This document shows, in pieces, positions 9,425 to 17,495 of a stretch of 64,000 nucleotides of DNA. Position 1 is the stretch's first letter. Each line of letters opens with the position of its first letter. The stretch spans positions 186,001 to 250,000 of the forward strand of contig CP119313.1 of assembly GCA_029202485.1 (NCBI GenBank), written 5' to 3'. The notes beneath the pieces are model-generated. The model had not been told where the DNA came from. It ran no database searches and saw nothing but the letters and a program-made list of their open reading frames with translations. The DNA comes from Candidatus Pedobacter colombiensis. GTDB lineage: Bacteria > Bacteroidota > Bacteroidia > Sphingobacteriales > Sphingobacteriaceae. Position numbers and translations under genes: made by a program.

Positions 9425-10421
9425 AAATTTTTAGGTATTGGCTAACCATAACTTCGGACGAAAAACGAGCCTCTGCATCCATCCTGACTGCTATCCTGTT
9501 TATTTCGGGTAGCCGGTTGATAAAAACTGCCATTTCATCTACTGTGGAACAGATGAAGCCATTTATCCCATGTTTTACGATTTCGGGCACAGCGCCTCTT
9601 TTAAAGCCTATTACAGGTGTTCCACAAGCTAAAGCCTCTGCCATAACGATTCCGAAAGGTTCATCCCATTCAATGGGCATTAATAAAGCTGACGAATTTC
9701 TAAGTAGCTCGTTTTTTTGATGATCATTGACGGGGCCGATATAAGTGATGGATGCATTTAAAAATGGTTTTATTTTTTGATCAAAGTAATCCTGATGTTC
9801 AGGGGAGATATTGCCCGCAATCACCAGCGTTTTACCAGTCTTTATGGCGGCTTGAATGGCGATATGTGTGCCTTTGATGGGCTCGATACGGCCTAAAAAT
9901 ACCAATGGTGCATTTGCAGGTAATTCAAACTGCGGAATGTACTTGTTCATTTCCACTGCATTGTATATGGCATAAGCAGGTGCATGTGGCTTAATTTTAT
10001 CAGTAATATAATTGCTGCAGCCGGTAAACCATAAGCTGTTTTTTTGAGAAAGATAAGTCGCTTTTTTGATCTGGCTAATGGTTGGCTCACGTTGGTAGCT
10101 CATGAGTTTGGGGATGCTTAAGGGTAACATCGGTAATAGGTAACTCAGCCTCCCAAAGCTGTGGATCAGGTCGAACTTCTTGCTGAGTATTGTTTTGTTA
10201 ATAGTCCAGCTGTTTTGTAGATGATCAATTCTGCCATTACCGCCTGGACTTGGGTAACCAATCAATTTGGCGCACACTTTTGAATCGGAATGTGCAAATA
10301 GGGTAACCTCATGCCCCTGATTGCAAAGTTCAGTTACTAAGAGGTGTATTATTCGTTCTATACCACCATAATAAACCGGAGGTACTGGAATTTGAGGGTC
10401 AGCGGTGATGGCTATTTTCAA
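9378..10421 (-). CDS. Family 4 glycosyltransferase
   Basis: This 347-residue enzyme has the N-terminal glycine loop PPVYYGGIERIIHLLVTEL, donor-domain strand LVFLGRIEPIKGTHIAI and a textbook EX7E signature in EWDEPFGIVMAEALACGTPV (about residues 252-271). It is among the clearest GT4 enzymes in the locus. The 3' end (YKRSAFLKP) runs 47 bases into the next gene and the 5' end overlaps the upstream GT2 by 23 bases. It is probably a retaining sugar transferase in repeat-unit assembly. Confidence 0.9.
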   Translation of the reverse strand: MKIAITADPQIPVPPVYYGGIERIIHLLVTELCNQGHEVTLFAHSDSKVCAKLIGYPSPGGNGRIDHLQNSWTINKTILSKKFDLIHSFGRLSYLLPMLPLSIPKLMSYQREPTISQIKKATYLSQKNSLWFTGCSNYITDKIKPHAPAYAIYNAVEMNKYIPQFELPANAPLVFLGRIEPIKGTHIAIQAAIKTGKTLVIAGNISPEHQDYFDQKIKPFLNASITYIGPVNDHQKNELLRNSSALLMPIEWDEPFGIVMAEALACGTPVIGFKRGAVPEIVKHGINGFICSTVDEMAVFINRLPEINRIAVRMDAEARFSSEVMVSQYLKIYANLINYKRSAFLKP

Positions 10422-11358
10422 TTTTATTTTTTAATCTTTTGGTGGCCTTCCAGCCAATTAATTGCTTAGCTATTTTGGTACATCCCCCGCAAGGATAGCT
10501 AAGGGTTGGTTTTATCAATTGGCCTATGTTTGTTTTGGCACTCGTAATTAAATCAGTATGCTTGGGGTAAATCTCATAGATAAAGTTTTGCCAGATGTTT
10601 GAACAGGCCAGTTGTGCTTTAGTATCGTTTCTGTAATTTAAGAGCCTGTCGCAGGCACCCTTTATCGCATAAAAAGCGGATTCGTAGGCAGCTCTTGTCT
10701 TAGCCCCTGATATGCTCCCTGTTAAGCCTGATCTGTAATATAGTGTGGCTTCAGGCTCAAATAATACCTTTTTACTGTTGAGCAATACCCTGGTGAAAAA
10801 CTCAAAATCATTAATCAAGGATAATTTTTCATCCCATAATCCCGACAAGCGCAATGTATTTCGTGGGATTAGCCATAAAGCACATTGCATCATGGGTTGT
10901 GCATTCATCCAGGCCGTCACCAGCCATTCGTCGGGTGGCATATCCATCCAGACTGGTTCAGGATTTAATTTAAAAGTGTTGATATTGTCATCGTAGAAAC
11001 GTCCCCATTGTGCTGAAACTATACAGTCCGGATTTTTTGTTATCCGGTTAACCTGTGACGCTAAAAATTTTGGCGACAATAGATCATCTGCATCAAAGAA
11101 CTTTATATAGTCACCCTGTGATAGGTTAAAGGCCTGGTTGGCAGCTGCACTCTGACCTTTGTTTTTTTGATGAAATACTTTTATTCTTTCATCTATAAAT
11201 GCGCTAAGGATTAGGTCTGTACCATCTGTAGAGCCGTCATTTACAACAATTAACTCCCATTTGGTATAAGTCTGAACCAATAGGGATTGTATGGAATCTT
11301 TAATGTAGCTGGCCGCATTATACACGGGCATACATATCGAAATTAAGGGCATCGTCAT
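10399..11358 (-). CDS. Family 2 glycosyltransferase
   Basis: This 319-residue GT-A enzyme has ISICMPVYNAASYIKDSI, VVNDGSTDGT (about 38-47) and the metal-binding FDADDL (about 88-93). The C-terminal region (RLLNYRNDTKAQLACSNIWQ) is typical of EPS GT2 proteins. The ATG at 11358 overlaps the stop of the upstream GT2 by 4 bases; a second Met two codons in is equally possible. It is an inverting nucleotide-sugar transferase of unknown specificity. Confidence 0.88.
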   Translation of the reverse strand: MTMPLISICMPVYNAASYIKDSIQSLLVQTYTKWELIVVNDGSTDGTDLILSAFIDERIKVFHQKNKGQSAAANQAFNLSQGDYIKFFDADDLLSPKFLASQVNRITKNPDCIVSAQWGRFYDDNINTFKLNPEPVWMDMPPDEWLVTAWMNAQPMMQCALWLIPRNTLRLSGLWDEKLSLINDFEFFTRVLLNSKKVLFEPEATLYYRSGLTGSISGAKTRAAYESAFYAIKGACDRLLNYRNDTKAQLACSNIWQNFIYEIYPKHTDLITSAKTNIGQLIKPTLSYPCGGCTKIAKQLIGWKATKRLKNKIENSHHR

Positions 11359-12287
11359 TTGCGTAATTGAGGTTTAAACACACGTATCATTTTTTCTCTT
11401 AACCAAACCGCCAGGTAAGGATGTATCCTTGTTAAGAAATTGAAGCTTTTATTTCCATTTGTACTGTGTGAATGGCCCAAAGCCTTACAAAGTTGCAGTG
11501 CTTTTTTAACGTAGATCCAATCTTCTACTGAAGCTAAAATGGCAATGCAGTTGTATAGTTGATCCGACAACAAGCGGGGATAAATGCTGCCATGACTTAT
11601 GGCTGTTTTTTTCAGGACATGGTAATTGGCTCGGGCACATTTTAATCGGTTGGCTTGCGACATGCTATTGTGGTTTCTATAATTGATGCAGGTCAGCTCC
11701 GGTAGGTAATCGAACTTTAAACCATGTTTAGCCAGTTGCTGGTGCAGGGCATTGTCTTCGTTGTAAAGCACATCAGGATCAAGGTCAAAACCGCCTGCAT
11801 TAAGAAAAGCTTCCCGTTTGTATACTCCGAAATTTACAATCTTGGTTTTTATAGCATATTTAAGTGGATCCTCCTGTAATGCTTTAATGTCATAATTGGC
11901 AGAGCCCAATAATTCCCCGGATGCTGCATCTATGTATTTAAAGTTAAGCAATAACACCTCATAGTTATTGCCATAATCATTGATCCATTGATGGACCTTT
12001 GTACTGAAGTTGGGTAATAAATCATCATCTGCATCGTGGAAATGTATCCAGGTACAGGTTGTGTGTTTTGCTAAAGCATTTTTGCCAAAAGAGCATCCCT
12101 TATTGATGGTACCCGAAATTACTTTTGCACCGTATTGCGCAGCTATTTCGGCCGTTTTATCCGTGCTGCAATCATCATATACAAGGATTTCATCAAAAGG
12201 GATTTGTTGATGATTGGCCGATGTAAGCAACCTGGGAAGGTATTCTTCTGCGTTGTAGGCAGGTATGCAAAGCGCAAGCGTGTTCAT
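11355..12287 (-). CDS. Family 2 glycosyltransferase
   Basis: This 310-residue protein shows LALCIPAYNAEEYLPRLL, VYDDCSTDKTAEIA (about 36-49) and the DxD-type HFHDADDDLLPNF (about 84-96). It is followed by a GFDLDPDVLYNEDNAL acceptor loop in which the ED pair probably holds the catalytic base. It is separated from the upstream GT4 by 8 bases and overlaps the next GT2 by 4. Two GT2 genes in tandem suggest consecutive inverting transfers, but specificity is unknown. Confidence 0.87.
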   Translation of the reverse strand: MNTLALCIPAYNAEEYLPRLLTSANHQQIPFDEILVYDDCSTDKTAEIAAQYGAKVISGTINKGCSFGKNALAKHTTCTWIHFHDADDDLLPNFSTKVHQWINDYGNNYEVLLLNFKYIDAASGELLGSANYDIKALQEDPLKYAIKTKIVNFGVYKREAFLNAGGFDLDPDVLYNEDNALHQQLAKHGLKFDYLPELTCINYRNHNSMSQANRLKCARANYHVLKKTAISHGSIYPRLLSDQLYNCIAILASVEDWIYVKKALQLCKALGHSHSTNGNKSFNFLTRIHPYLAVWLREKMIRVFKPQLRK

Positions 12288-12295
12288 GATCGTTG

Positions 12296-13612
12296 CTACA
12301 AAAACTTTGATTTTAGCCTGTTGTAAATGTAAATCATCAGTTTTTTTAAGGACTGTTTGTCAAGGATAGAGGCAATGGGGTATTCATGAGCTGAGGGGCT
12401 GTAGGATTCATTTAAAAACACATTAGATGAGCCTGGATTGAAATTACTGACAACGGATTGGTAATGTTCGAGGTAACCGGGAATTAGCATTGTTGCCGAA
12501 AGCAAAGTACTGATGGTCTCCAATCCCGACAAGGCGATTTGATGGTACGATTCTTCATCTGATTCAGTTATTGTTTGGATGCATTGAGCCAGCGCTTCAA
12601 GATCATTTGCAGGGTATTTAAATCCGTTTTTACCATGTTCAATCAATTCGGATACCCCGGCCTCTTCAGCGCAAATTACAGGGGTGCCTGCGGCTAAAAA
12701 TTCCAGACAACTGAAATTAAACATATCCCAGGAGGAGGGAACAATGCCAAATTTTGCCTGCTGCTGTAAGGGCTTTATCTCTTCATTTGCTAGGGGCCGC
12801 TGCGGGATGATTTTTTTGCCCCAAATGCCTGGGAACTTTGCTTTCAGGTAAGCATCGGTCCCCAATTCATCATTAAAAGGCATATCGCGTCCAATCCATT
12901 TAATTAATGGTGGGTTTTCCATGAGCTGTAATGCTGCAGATAGTTGTACAGGGCCTTTCCATTGCTGCATCCTGGCGGTAACCAAACCAAAGTTTTCACG
13001 TTCTTTATAAGGTAGGATAGGATTGGAAACTGTGTAAATGGGGTGGAAATGATGGACGGATTTTGAAGTCAGCATCTGGTTCCAGAAAGTTTGATTGGCC
13101 TGGCTATAGGTAATCAGGCTATCACTTAATGGCAACAAAGCCAATTCGGTTTGCCGATACATCTCGGCCACCAGTCCCCCGTTAATGGGATGTTCATGCA
13201 AGGCAATTTGCCCTGAGCTTCCGTGTAAGCGAGTAATTACAGGTTTTTGGTGATGAATAGCCCAAGGAATAAAACCTAAACCAAAGTCAGTACATTCGAT
13301 GATGTCAAAATCATCTCCCTGCCGGGCTTGTTGCCACATCGCCCAGGCAGCGGCTATATTGTTTTTAAAATCAGGCAATAAATCGTACTTGCTAAACTGA
13401 GTTGAATATTGAAGAAATAAATCCGGCCTAAGGTATTCAACGGCTACGCCATCATCATCAAAATGATCATAAGACTGCAAGTAACCACTGCCTACAATCA
13501 CACTTATTTTTTCGCAATGAGGCTTCATAGCCTGAATATAATGCTGGTAATAAGTGGATATTCCACCACCTGAGTGTGGAAGATATTCAGGAAGTATAAA
13601 AAGTATTTTCAA
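12296..13612 (-). CDS. Family 4 glycosyltransferase
   Basis: This 438-residue GT-B enzyme opens with KILFILPEYLPHSGGGISTY (glycine loop) and contains DIIECTDFGLGF in the acceptor domain. Donor-domain motifs are FGLVTARMQQWKGPVQL and SSWDMFNFSCLEFLAAGTPV, where the first Glu of EX7E is Asp. The C-terminal 50 residues are not part of the core fold. It lies 2 bases downstream of the Wzt ATPase gene. It probably contributes one sugar to the glycan; specificity is unknown. Confidence 0.85.
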   Translation of the reverse strand: MKILFILPEYLPHSGGGISTYYQHYIQAMKPHCEKISVIVGSGYLQSYDHFDDDGVAVEYLRPDLFLQYSTQFSKYDLLPDFKNNIAAAWAMWQQARQGDDFDIIECTDFGLGFIPWAIHHQKPVITRLHGSSGQIALHEHPINGGLVAEMYRQTELALLPLSDSLITYSQANQTFWNQMLTSKSVHHFHPIYTVSNPILPYKERENFGLVTARMQQWKGPVQLSAALQLMENPPLIKWIGRDMPFNDELGTDAYLKAKFPGIWGKKIIPQRPLANEEIKPLQQQAKFGIVPSSWDMFNFSCLEFLAAGTPVICAEEAGVSELIEHGKNGFKYPANDLEALAQCIQTITESDEESYHQIALSGLETISTLLSATMLIPGYLEHYQSVVSNFNPGSSNVFLNESYSPSAHEYPIASILDKQSLKKLMIYIYNRLKSKFL

Positions 13613-13614
13613 TT

Positions 13615-14862
13615 TTATTTAATGCGTAAAAAATCACCATTTATAATGCCTTCATCTTGTTTTCTAATATGTTCAGTCCACATTTCTCCTATTTCGAACA
13701 TGGATAAGTCCGGACCCCATATCCAATCATGATCAGTTTCGCCCCAGGCACCTATTGCTATGGTGTATTTGCCGGGACGTAAAAAGCCGGCACTGAGGTT
13801 AAAGATTACCTTAAAATCGCCAGCAGTTAATGTCCGCCCATTAATATGCTCAGGAAGGGTAAACAGCCTGATACCATTATGGGACAGGCCTATTATAAAA
13901 ACGATTCTTTTAAAATTAGTTTTTGAGATACCCTTTACTGTGAAAGAGATGGGATCGGATGGGTTTAATGTGTTGTTATGGCCTGAACGCTCATTAACAA
14001 GGACCTGGTTAAATATGATGCGATCTTTAAGGTTTCCGGCAAATTCCATATCGTTGATCACTACCTTGTTTAATAGCTGTGTGTAGGAATCAATGGCTTC
14101 TTTAATCGAAAGAACGGGGGTTGAGACACCATTGTTTAGTACGATGCCTTTTTTACAAAGTGCGTGTATGCTTGCCATATTATGACTTACAAACAGCACC
14201 GTCCTTCCTTCTCCCTTGCTCACCGCGCCCATTTTCCCCAGACACTTTTTCTGAAACTCCGCATCGCCAACTGCCAGGACTTCATCAACAATCAGGATTT
14301 CAGATTCCAGGTGTGCGGCTACCGCAAAGGCAAGTCGCACATACATGCCCGAGGAGTATCGCTTTACCGGTGTATCGATATATCTTTCTACACCTGCAAA
14401 ATCAACAATCTCTTCAAACTTCCGTTTAATCTCCGCTTTTCGCATTCCGAGGATAGCGCCATTTAAAAAGATATTCTCTCGCCCTGTAAGCTCAGGATGG
14501 AAGCCTGTGCCAACTTCCAGTAGACTGGCAATGCGGCCTTTAATCTTCGCCAGGCCTGTGGTAGGAGCCGTTACTCTACTCAATATTTTTAATAAGGTGC
14601 TTTTTCCTGCGCCATTACGACCAATAATGCCGACAGCATCCCCTTGTTCAACCTCGAAATGAAGATCTTTTAGACTCCAAATGATGTCACTTTTACCCTT
14701 ATCTCTAGTGCGGTTTATTTCGCCAATGCGCAAAAACGGATCATCTTTACCACGTAGTTTTGCCCACCAGCGTTCCAGATCGCGGGATATCGTGCCCGTT
14801 CCTATTTCGCCCAATTGATAGGCTTTTGAAAGATTTTCTACTTTGATGGCGATATTATTCAT
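13615..14862 (-). CDS. Wzt-like ABC transporter ATP-binding protein with C-terminal carbohydrate-binding domain
   Basis: This 415-residue protein joins an ABC ATPase (about 1-245) to a Wzt-type C-terminal beta-sandwich (about 265-410). The ATPase shows Walker A GRNGAGKST at about 81-89, signature YSSGMYVRLAFAVAAH, Walker B EILIVDEVLAVGD and switch His in VLFVSHNMAS. In characterised O-antigen transporters (E. coli O9a, Klebsiella O12) the C-terminal domain reads a chain-end modification of the finished polymer and sets specificity. It pairs with the permease gene 22 bases upstream. Its presence means a fully made undecaprenyl-linked polymer or oligomer is exported across the inner membrane by this transporter. 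Confidence 0.93.
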   Translation of the reverse strand: MNNIAIKVENLSKAYQLGEIGTGTISRDLERWWAKLRGKDDPFLRIGEINRTRDKGKSDIIWSLKDLHFEVEQGDAVGIIGRNGAGKSTLLKILSRVTAPTTGLAKIKGRIASLLEVGTGFHPELTGRENIFLNGAILGMRKAEIKRKFEEIVDFAGVERYIDTPVKRYSSGMYVRLAFAVAAHLESEILIVDEVLAVGDAEFQKKCLGKMGAVSKGEGRTVLFVSHNMASIHALCKKGIVLNNGVSTPVLSIKEAIDSYTQLLNKVVINDMEFAGNLKDRIIFNQVLVNERSGHNNTLNPSDPISFTVKGISKTNFKRIVFIIGLSHNGIRLFTLPEHINGRTLTAGDFKVIFNLSAGFLRPGKYTIAIGAWGETDHDWIWGPDLSMFEIGEMWTEHIRKQDEGIINGDFLRIK

Positions 14863-14884
14863 AAATCAATTGGCCAAACCAACA

Positions 14885-15748
14885 TTAAACCGTATCCACA
14901 AATGTTTTCTCTACTTTATTAAAAATGATCACACCTATAACCGTAATTAAGAAGGTTATGCCCGTACAATAGCCCAGACTTTGCCAGCTGAAGCCGCCTT
15001 TGCCCAAAAAGCCGTACCTGAAGGTTTCAATAATTGGGGTCATTGGGTTGTATTCAATGACCCAGGCATAGGTGGGGTATTTATCCAAAGCCGTAGATAA
15101 AGGATAAATTACTGTTGTGGCATACATCAATAATTGGACGCCAAAGGTGACCAGAAATGAAAGGTCGCGATATTTAGTCGTCATGGCCGAGATGATCATC
15201 CCTAAGCCCAAACCTAAACATGCCATTAAAATAACAAGAAAGGGAAATAGGAGAAGATACCGGTTTGGACTAAAATGCACGTCTGTACTTAGGTAAAACA
15301 ACATCATCAGGATAAATAGCAGCATCTGCACACCAAAGCGAACTAAGTTGGAGGCTACAATGCTTAAAGGCATGATTAGTCTTGGGAAATAAACTTTTCC
15401 GAACAGGTTTGCATTGTCTTTAAATACGGTACTGGTCTTATTCAGGCATTCTGAAAAATAGTTCCAGGTGGTAATTCCGGCCATATAAAATAGCGGCTGG
15501 GGGAGACCATCCGTGGAGATCCCGGCCAGGTTGCCGAAAATAAAGGTATAAATGAGCATGGTAAAAATGGGCTGTATAAGAAACCACAACGGCCCTAATA
15601 TCGTCTGTTTGTAAAACGACACGAAATCCCGTTTTACCAATAACCATAGCAAATCACGGTAATGCCAGACATCTTTCAGTTTTAGGTCCAGCAGGTTGTT
15701 TGCTGGTTTAATCTCAATATCCCAATTTTCTTCAATCAAAGGTTTCAT
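14885..15748 (-). CDS. Wzm-like ABC-2 polysaccharide transporter permease
   Basis: This 287-residue ABC-2 family permease has a cytoplasmic N-terminal gate region (LKDVWHYRDLLWLLVKRDFV, then YKQTILGPLWFLIQP) and six predicted membrane spans, including FTMLIYTFIFGNLAGIS and LLFPFLVILMACLGLGLGM. It forms the channel partner of the Wzt ATPase encoded directly downstream. The start overlaps the upstream GT4 gene by 17 bases. Family (O-antigen, capsule or teichoic-type export) is clear; the substrate is inferred from the surrounding locus. Confidence 0.92.
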   Translation of the reverse strand: MKPLIEENWDIEIKPANNLLDLKLKDVWHYRDLLWLLVKRDFVSFYKQTILGPLWFLIQPIFTMLIYTFIFGNLAGISTDGLPQPLFYMAGITTWNYFSECLNKTSTVFKDNANLFGKVYFPRLIMPLSIVASNLVRFGVQMLLFILMMLFYLSTDVHFSPNRYLLLFPFLVILMACLGLGLGMIISAMTTKYRDLSFLVTFGVQLLMYATTVIYPLSTALDKYPTYAWVIEYNPMTPIIETFRYGFLGKGGFSWQSLGYCTGITFLITVIGVIIFNKVEKTFVDTV

Positions 15749-16862
15749 CTTTTATCAATTGTGCTAAAACACGCCTGTAATCCGGTTCATTAAAGTGTTT
15801 TAAGCATTGGCTCTGAATACTTTTCCTGTTATCAATTGTTAAACTCAGGCTTAATTTCTGAATGATGGCCATTTCTAACGCTTCAATATCGTCCGGATCG
15901 ATAGCCAGTCCCATATCTTCATGGCGGACTGCATCAACACTGCCATCCACATTGCCGCAAATAACCGGCAGACCAAATGCCATCGCTTCTATAAACACAA
16001 TTCCGAAACCTTCCTTTTTACTGGGCAATACAAACAGGTCTGCCAGTAGGTAATGATCCCCAAGTTCTTTTTCTTCAATATATCCGGTTAGGATAAAATG
16101 ATCACTGAGCCCCTGGTCTGCCGCCAATTTTTCCAAACGCCTTTTTTCAGTGAGCTCACATGGCCCTGCCAAAATGTATTTGATCGTTGGAATGCGTTGT
16201 TTAATCCGACCAACAGCAGCTATTACCTGCTCATAACCTTTAAATTTTTCTGTGGAAGCGATACGTGTTAACGTAAAAAGCACCCGATCTTCGGCCCTGA
16301 GTCCATACCGTCCTAAAAGGTATGCAGGCTTGTCGAAATTTTCAGGCAGTTTTATAAAAGGATCTAATGCATTGTTTAAAACGAGGCATTGCGATGGATT
16401 TGCATGGTGTAGGCTTATGATTTTCGATTTTGTAAATCGGCTTACGCATATAAATCGGTCTGCAGTTTTCCAGATTTTATTCTTCCATCCCCTTAAAGGC
16501 TGCCAAACCTCTATGCCATGTGCCACCAACCATATCTTGCATTTGGGATTGAGTAAGCGTATAACAAGGCCAATTACAGCGCTATTAACGTGACTCAGCA
16601 GCACAAGGTCTGTGTTCATTCCATTCATTATGCTGTTTAAAGCAAATATGGTCTTGTTTTTGCCGAATCCTTTAAAACAAACAGATGGTAAATATTGTGA
16701 CATCACATCGGAAGAAAGATCATTTAAACAATATAAGTTAATGTCCCAGTTATTTTTTTTACATAGCTCATGTAATGAATATGCCAAAGTCCGGTTCATG
16801 CTTTGGATGCCACCAGCTGCGCTGAATGTTTCCAGTGTTAAGAAGAGTATTCTTTTCGGCAT
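15732..16862 (-). CDS. Family 4 glycosyltransferase
   Basis: This 376-residue GT4 enzyme has N-terminal RILFLTLETFSAAGGIQSMN, donor-domain VLFTLTRIASTEKFKGYEQV and EX7E in SKKEGFGIVFIEAMAFGLPV (about 280-299). It is the first glycosyltransferase after the UpxY-like gene and is separated from it by a 120-base leader with several inverted repeats, making it the first gene likely to be affected by the antiterminator. Donor sugar unknown. Confidence 0.9.
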   Translation of the reverse strand: MPKRILFLTLETFSAAGGIQSMNRTLAYSLHELCKKNNWDINLYCLNDLSSDVMSQYLPSVCFKGFGKNKTIFALNSIMNGMNTDLVLLSHVNSAVIGLVIRLLNPKCKIWLVAHGIEVWQPLRGWKNKIWKTADRFICVSRFTKSKIISLHHANPSQCLVLNNALDPFIKLPENFDKPAYLLGRYGLRAEDRVLFTLTRIASTEKFKGYEQVIAAVGRIKQRIPTIKYILAGPCELTEKRRLEKLAADQGLSDHFILTGYIEEKELGDHYLLADLFVLPSKKEGFGIVFIEAMAFGLPVICGNVDGSVDAVRHEDMGLAIDPDDIEALEMAIIQKLSLSLTIDNRKSIQSQCLKHFNEPDYRRVLAQLIKDETFD

Positions 16863-16982
16863 AACATTATCCCCCGAAGCTGCGGTTAACCCATAGCTTC
16901 GCTCCTTAAGTCACATTTTCGTTGACTTATTGCCGTTTTATGTTTTTCAGATGCTAAACGCCTTTGTAACTGCGTTTAAGTT
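16863..16982 (-). promoter_or_regulatory. Leader with three short hairpins between the UpxY-like gene and the glycosyltransferase operon
   Basis: This is by far the longest gap inside the polysaccharide operon. It holds three inverted repeats: 7-bp arms at 16955-16961/16972-16978 (TAAACGC/GCGTTTA), 6-bp arms at 16908-16913/16923-16928 (AAGTCA/TGACTT) and 7-bp arms at 16875-16881/16895-16901 (CGAAGCT/AGCTTCG). None has a long T tract, so they are not canonical intrinsic terminators. Placed just after an antiterminator gene, they could be pause or antitermination sites; that role is inference. Confidence 0.4.
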
Positions 16983-17495
16983 TTAAGGTATTCTTTCAAT
17001 TAAGGATGCTGCAACATTCACAATGATGGAATGCTGTAGGTCTCCCAATCTCAAAAGCAATTGCCGTTGAGATCTGTATGCTATGATTTCTCCTCTAATC
17101 CCTTTTAAAGGACCAGCTTTAATCTCTATTTTTTCGCCCGGTTGCAACCGTTCTTCCGTAATTTCCAGTTCATAAGGGCTGGCCAGTAGTAATTTAAGGT
17201 CTTCAATTTGCTTGTCGGGCATAGTCGCAATCTTTCCCGAAAAATAAATGAAGCGGGAAATGCCTTTGGTCATGAGCACATCTGTTTGCTGTTCCGGAGC
17301 AATACGAACAAATAAGTATGATTTGATCAATGGCTCATCAACCCACTTTTTTCTGTCACTCCACTGCTTTAGTTGACGGTGAAGCGGCAGGTAGGCTTCA
17401 ATATCTTTGCCCAATAAAGCTTGGTACGCTTTCTTTTCAGCGCGCGAGCTGGTGTAAACCGGCAGCCATTTCTTTATCTTCTGATGCTCCACCAT
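16983..17495 (-). CDS. UpxY-like transcription antiterminator (NusG-family)
   Basis: This 170-residue NusG paralogue has an N-terminal NGN domain (KKWLPVYTSSRAEKKAYQAL, then IEAYLPLHRQLKQWSDRKKW and SYLFVRIAPEQ) and a C-terminal KOW domain (about 115-165: PGEKIEIKAGPLKGIRGEI). In Bacteroides fragilis the UpxY proteins promote read-through of their own capsule operons. It overlaps the autokinase gene by 22 bases, so it is the third gene of the operon rather than the first, as is more usual for upxY. It likely promotes elongation through the 16-kb run of glycosyltransferase genes downstream. Confidence 0.88.
   Translation of the reverse strand: MVEHQKIKKWLPVYTSSRAEKKAYQALLGKDIEAYLPLHRQLKQWSDRKKWVDEPLIKSYLFVRIAPEQQTDVLMTKGISRFIYFSGKIATMPDKQIEDLKLLLASPYELEITEERLQPGEKIEIKAGPLKGIRGEIIAYRSQRQLLLRLGDLQHSIIVNVAASLIERIP

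Noticed and set aside
13615..14862. Several long open frames antisense to the Wzt gene
   Set aside because: They are shadows of a strongly conserved ABC ATPase and lack any domain signal.
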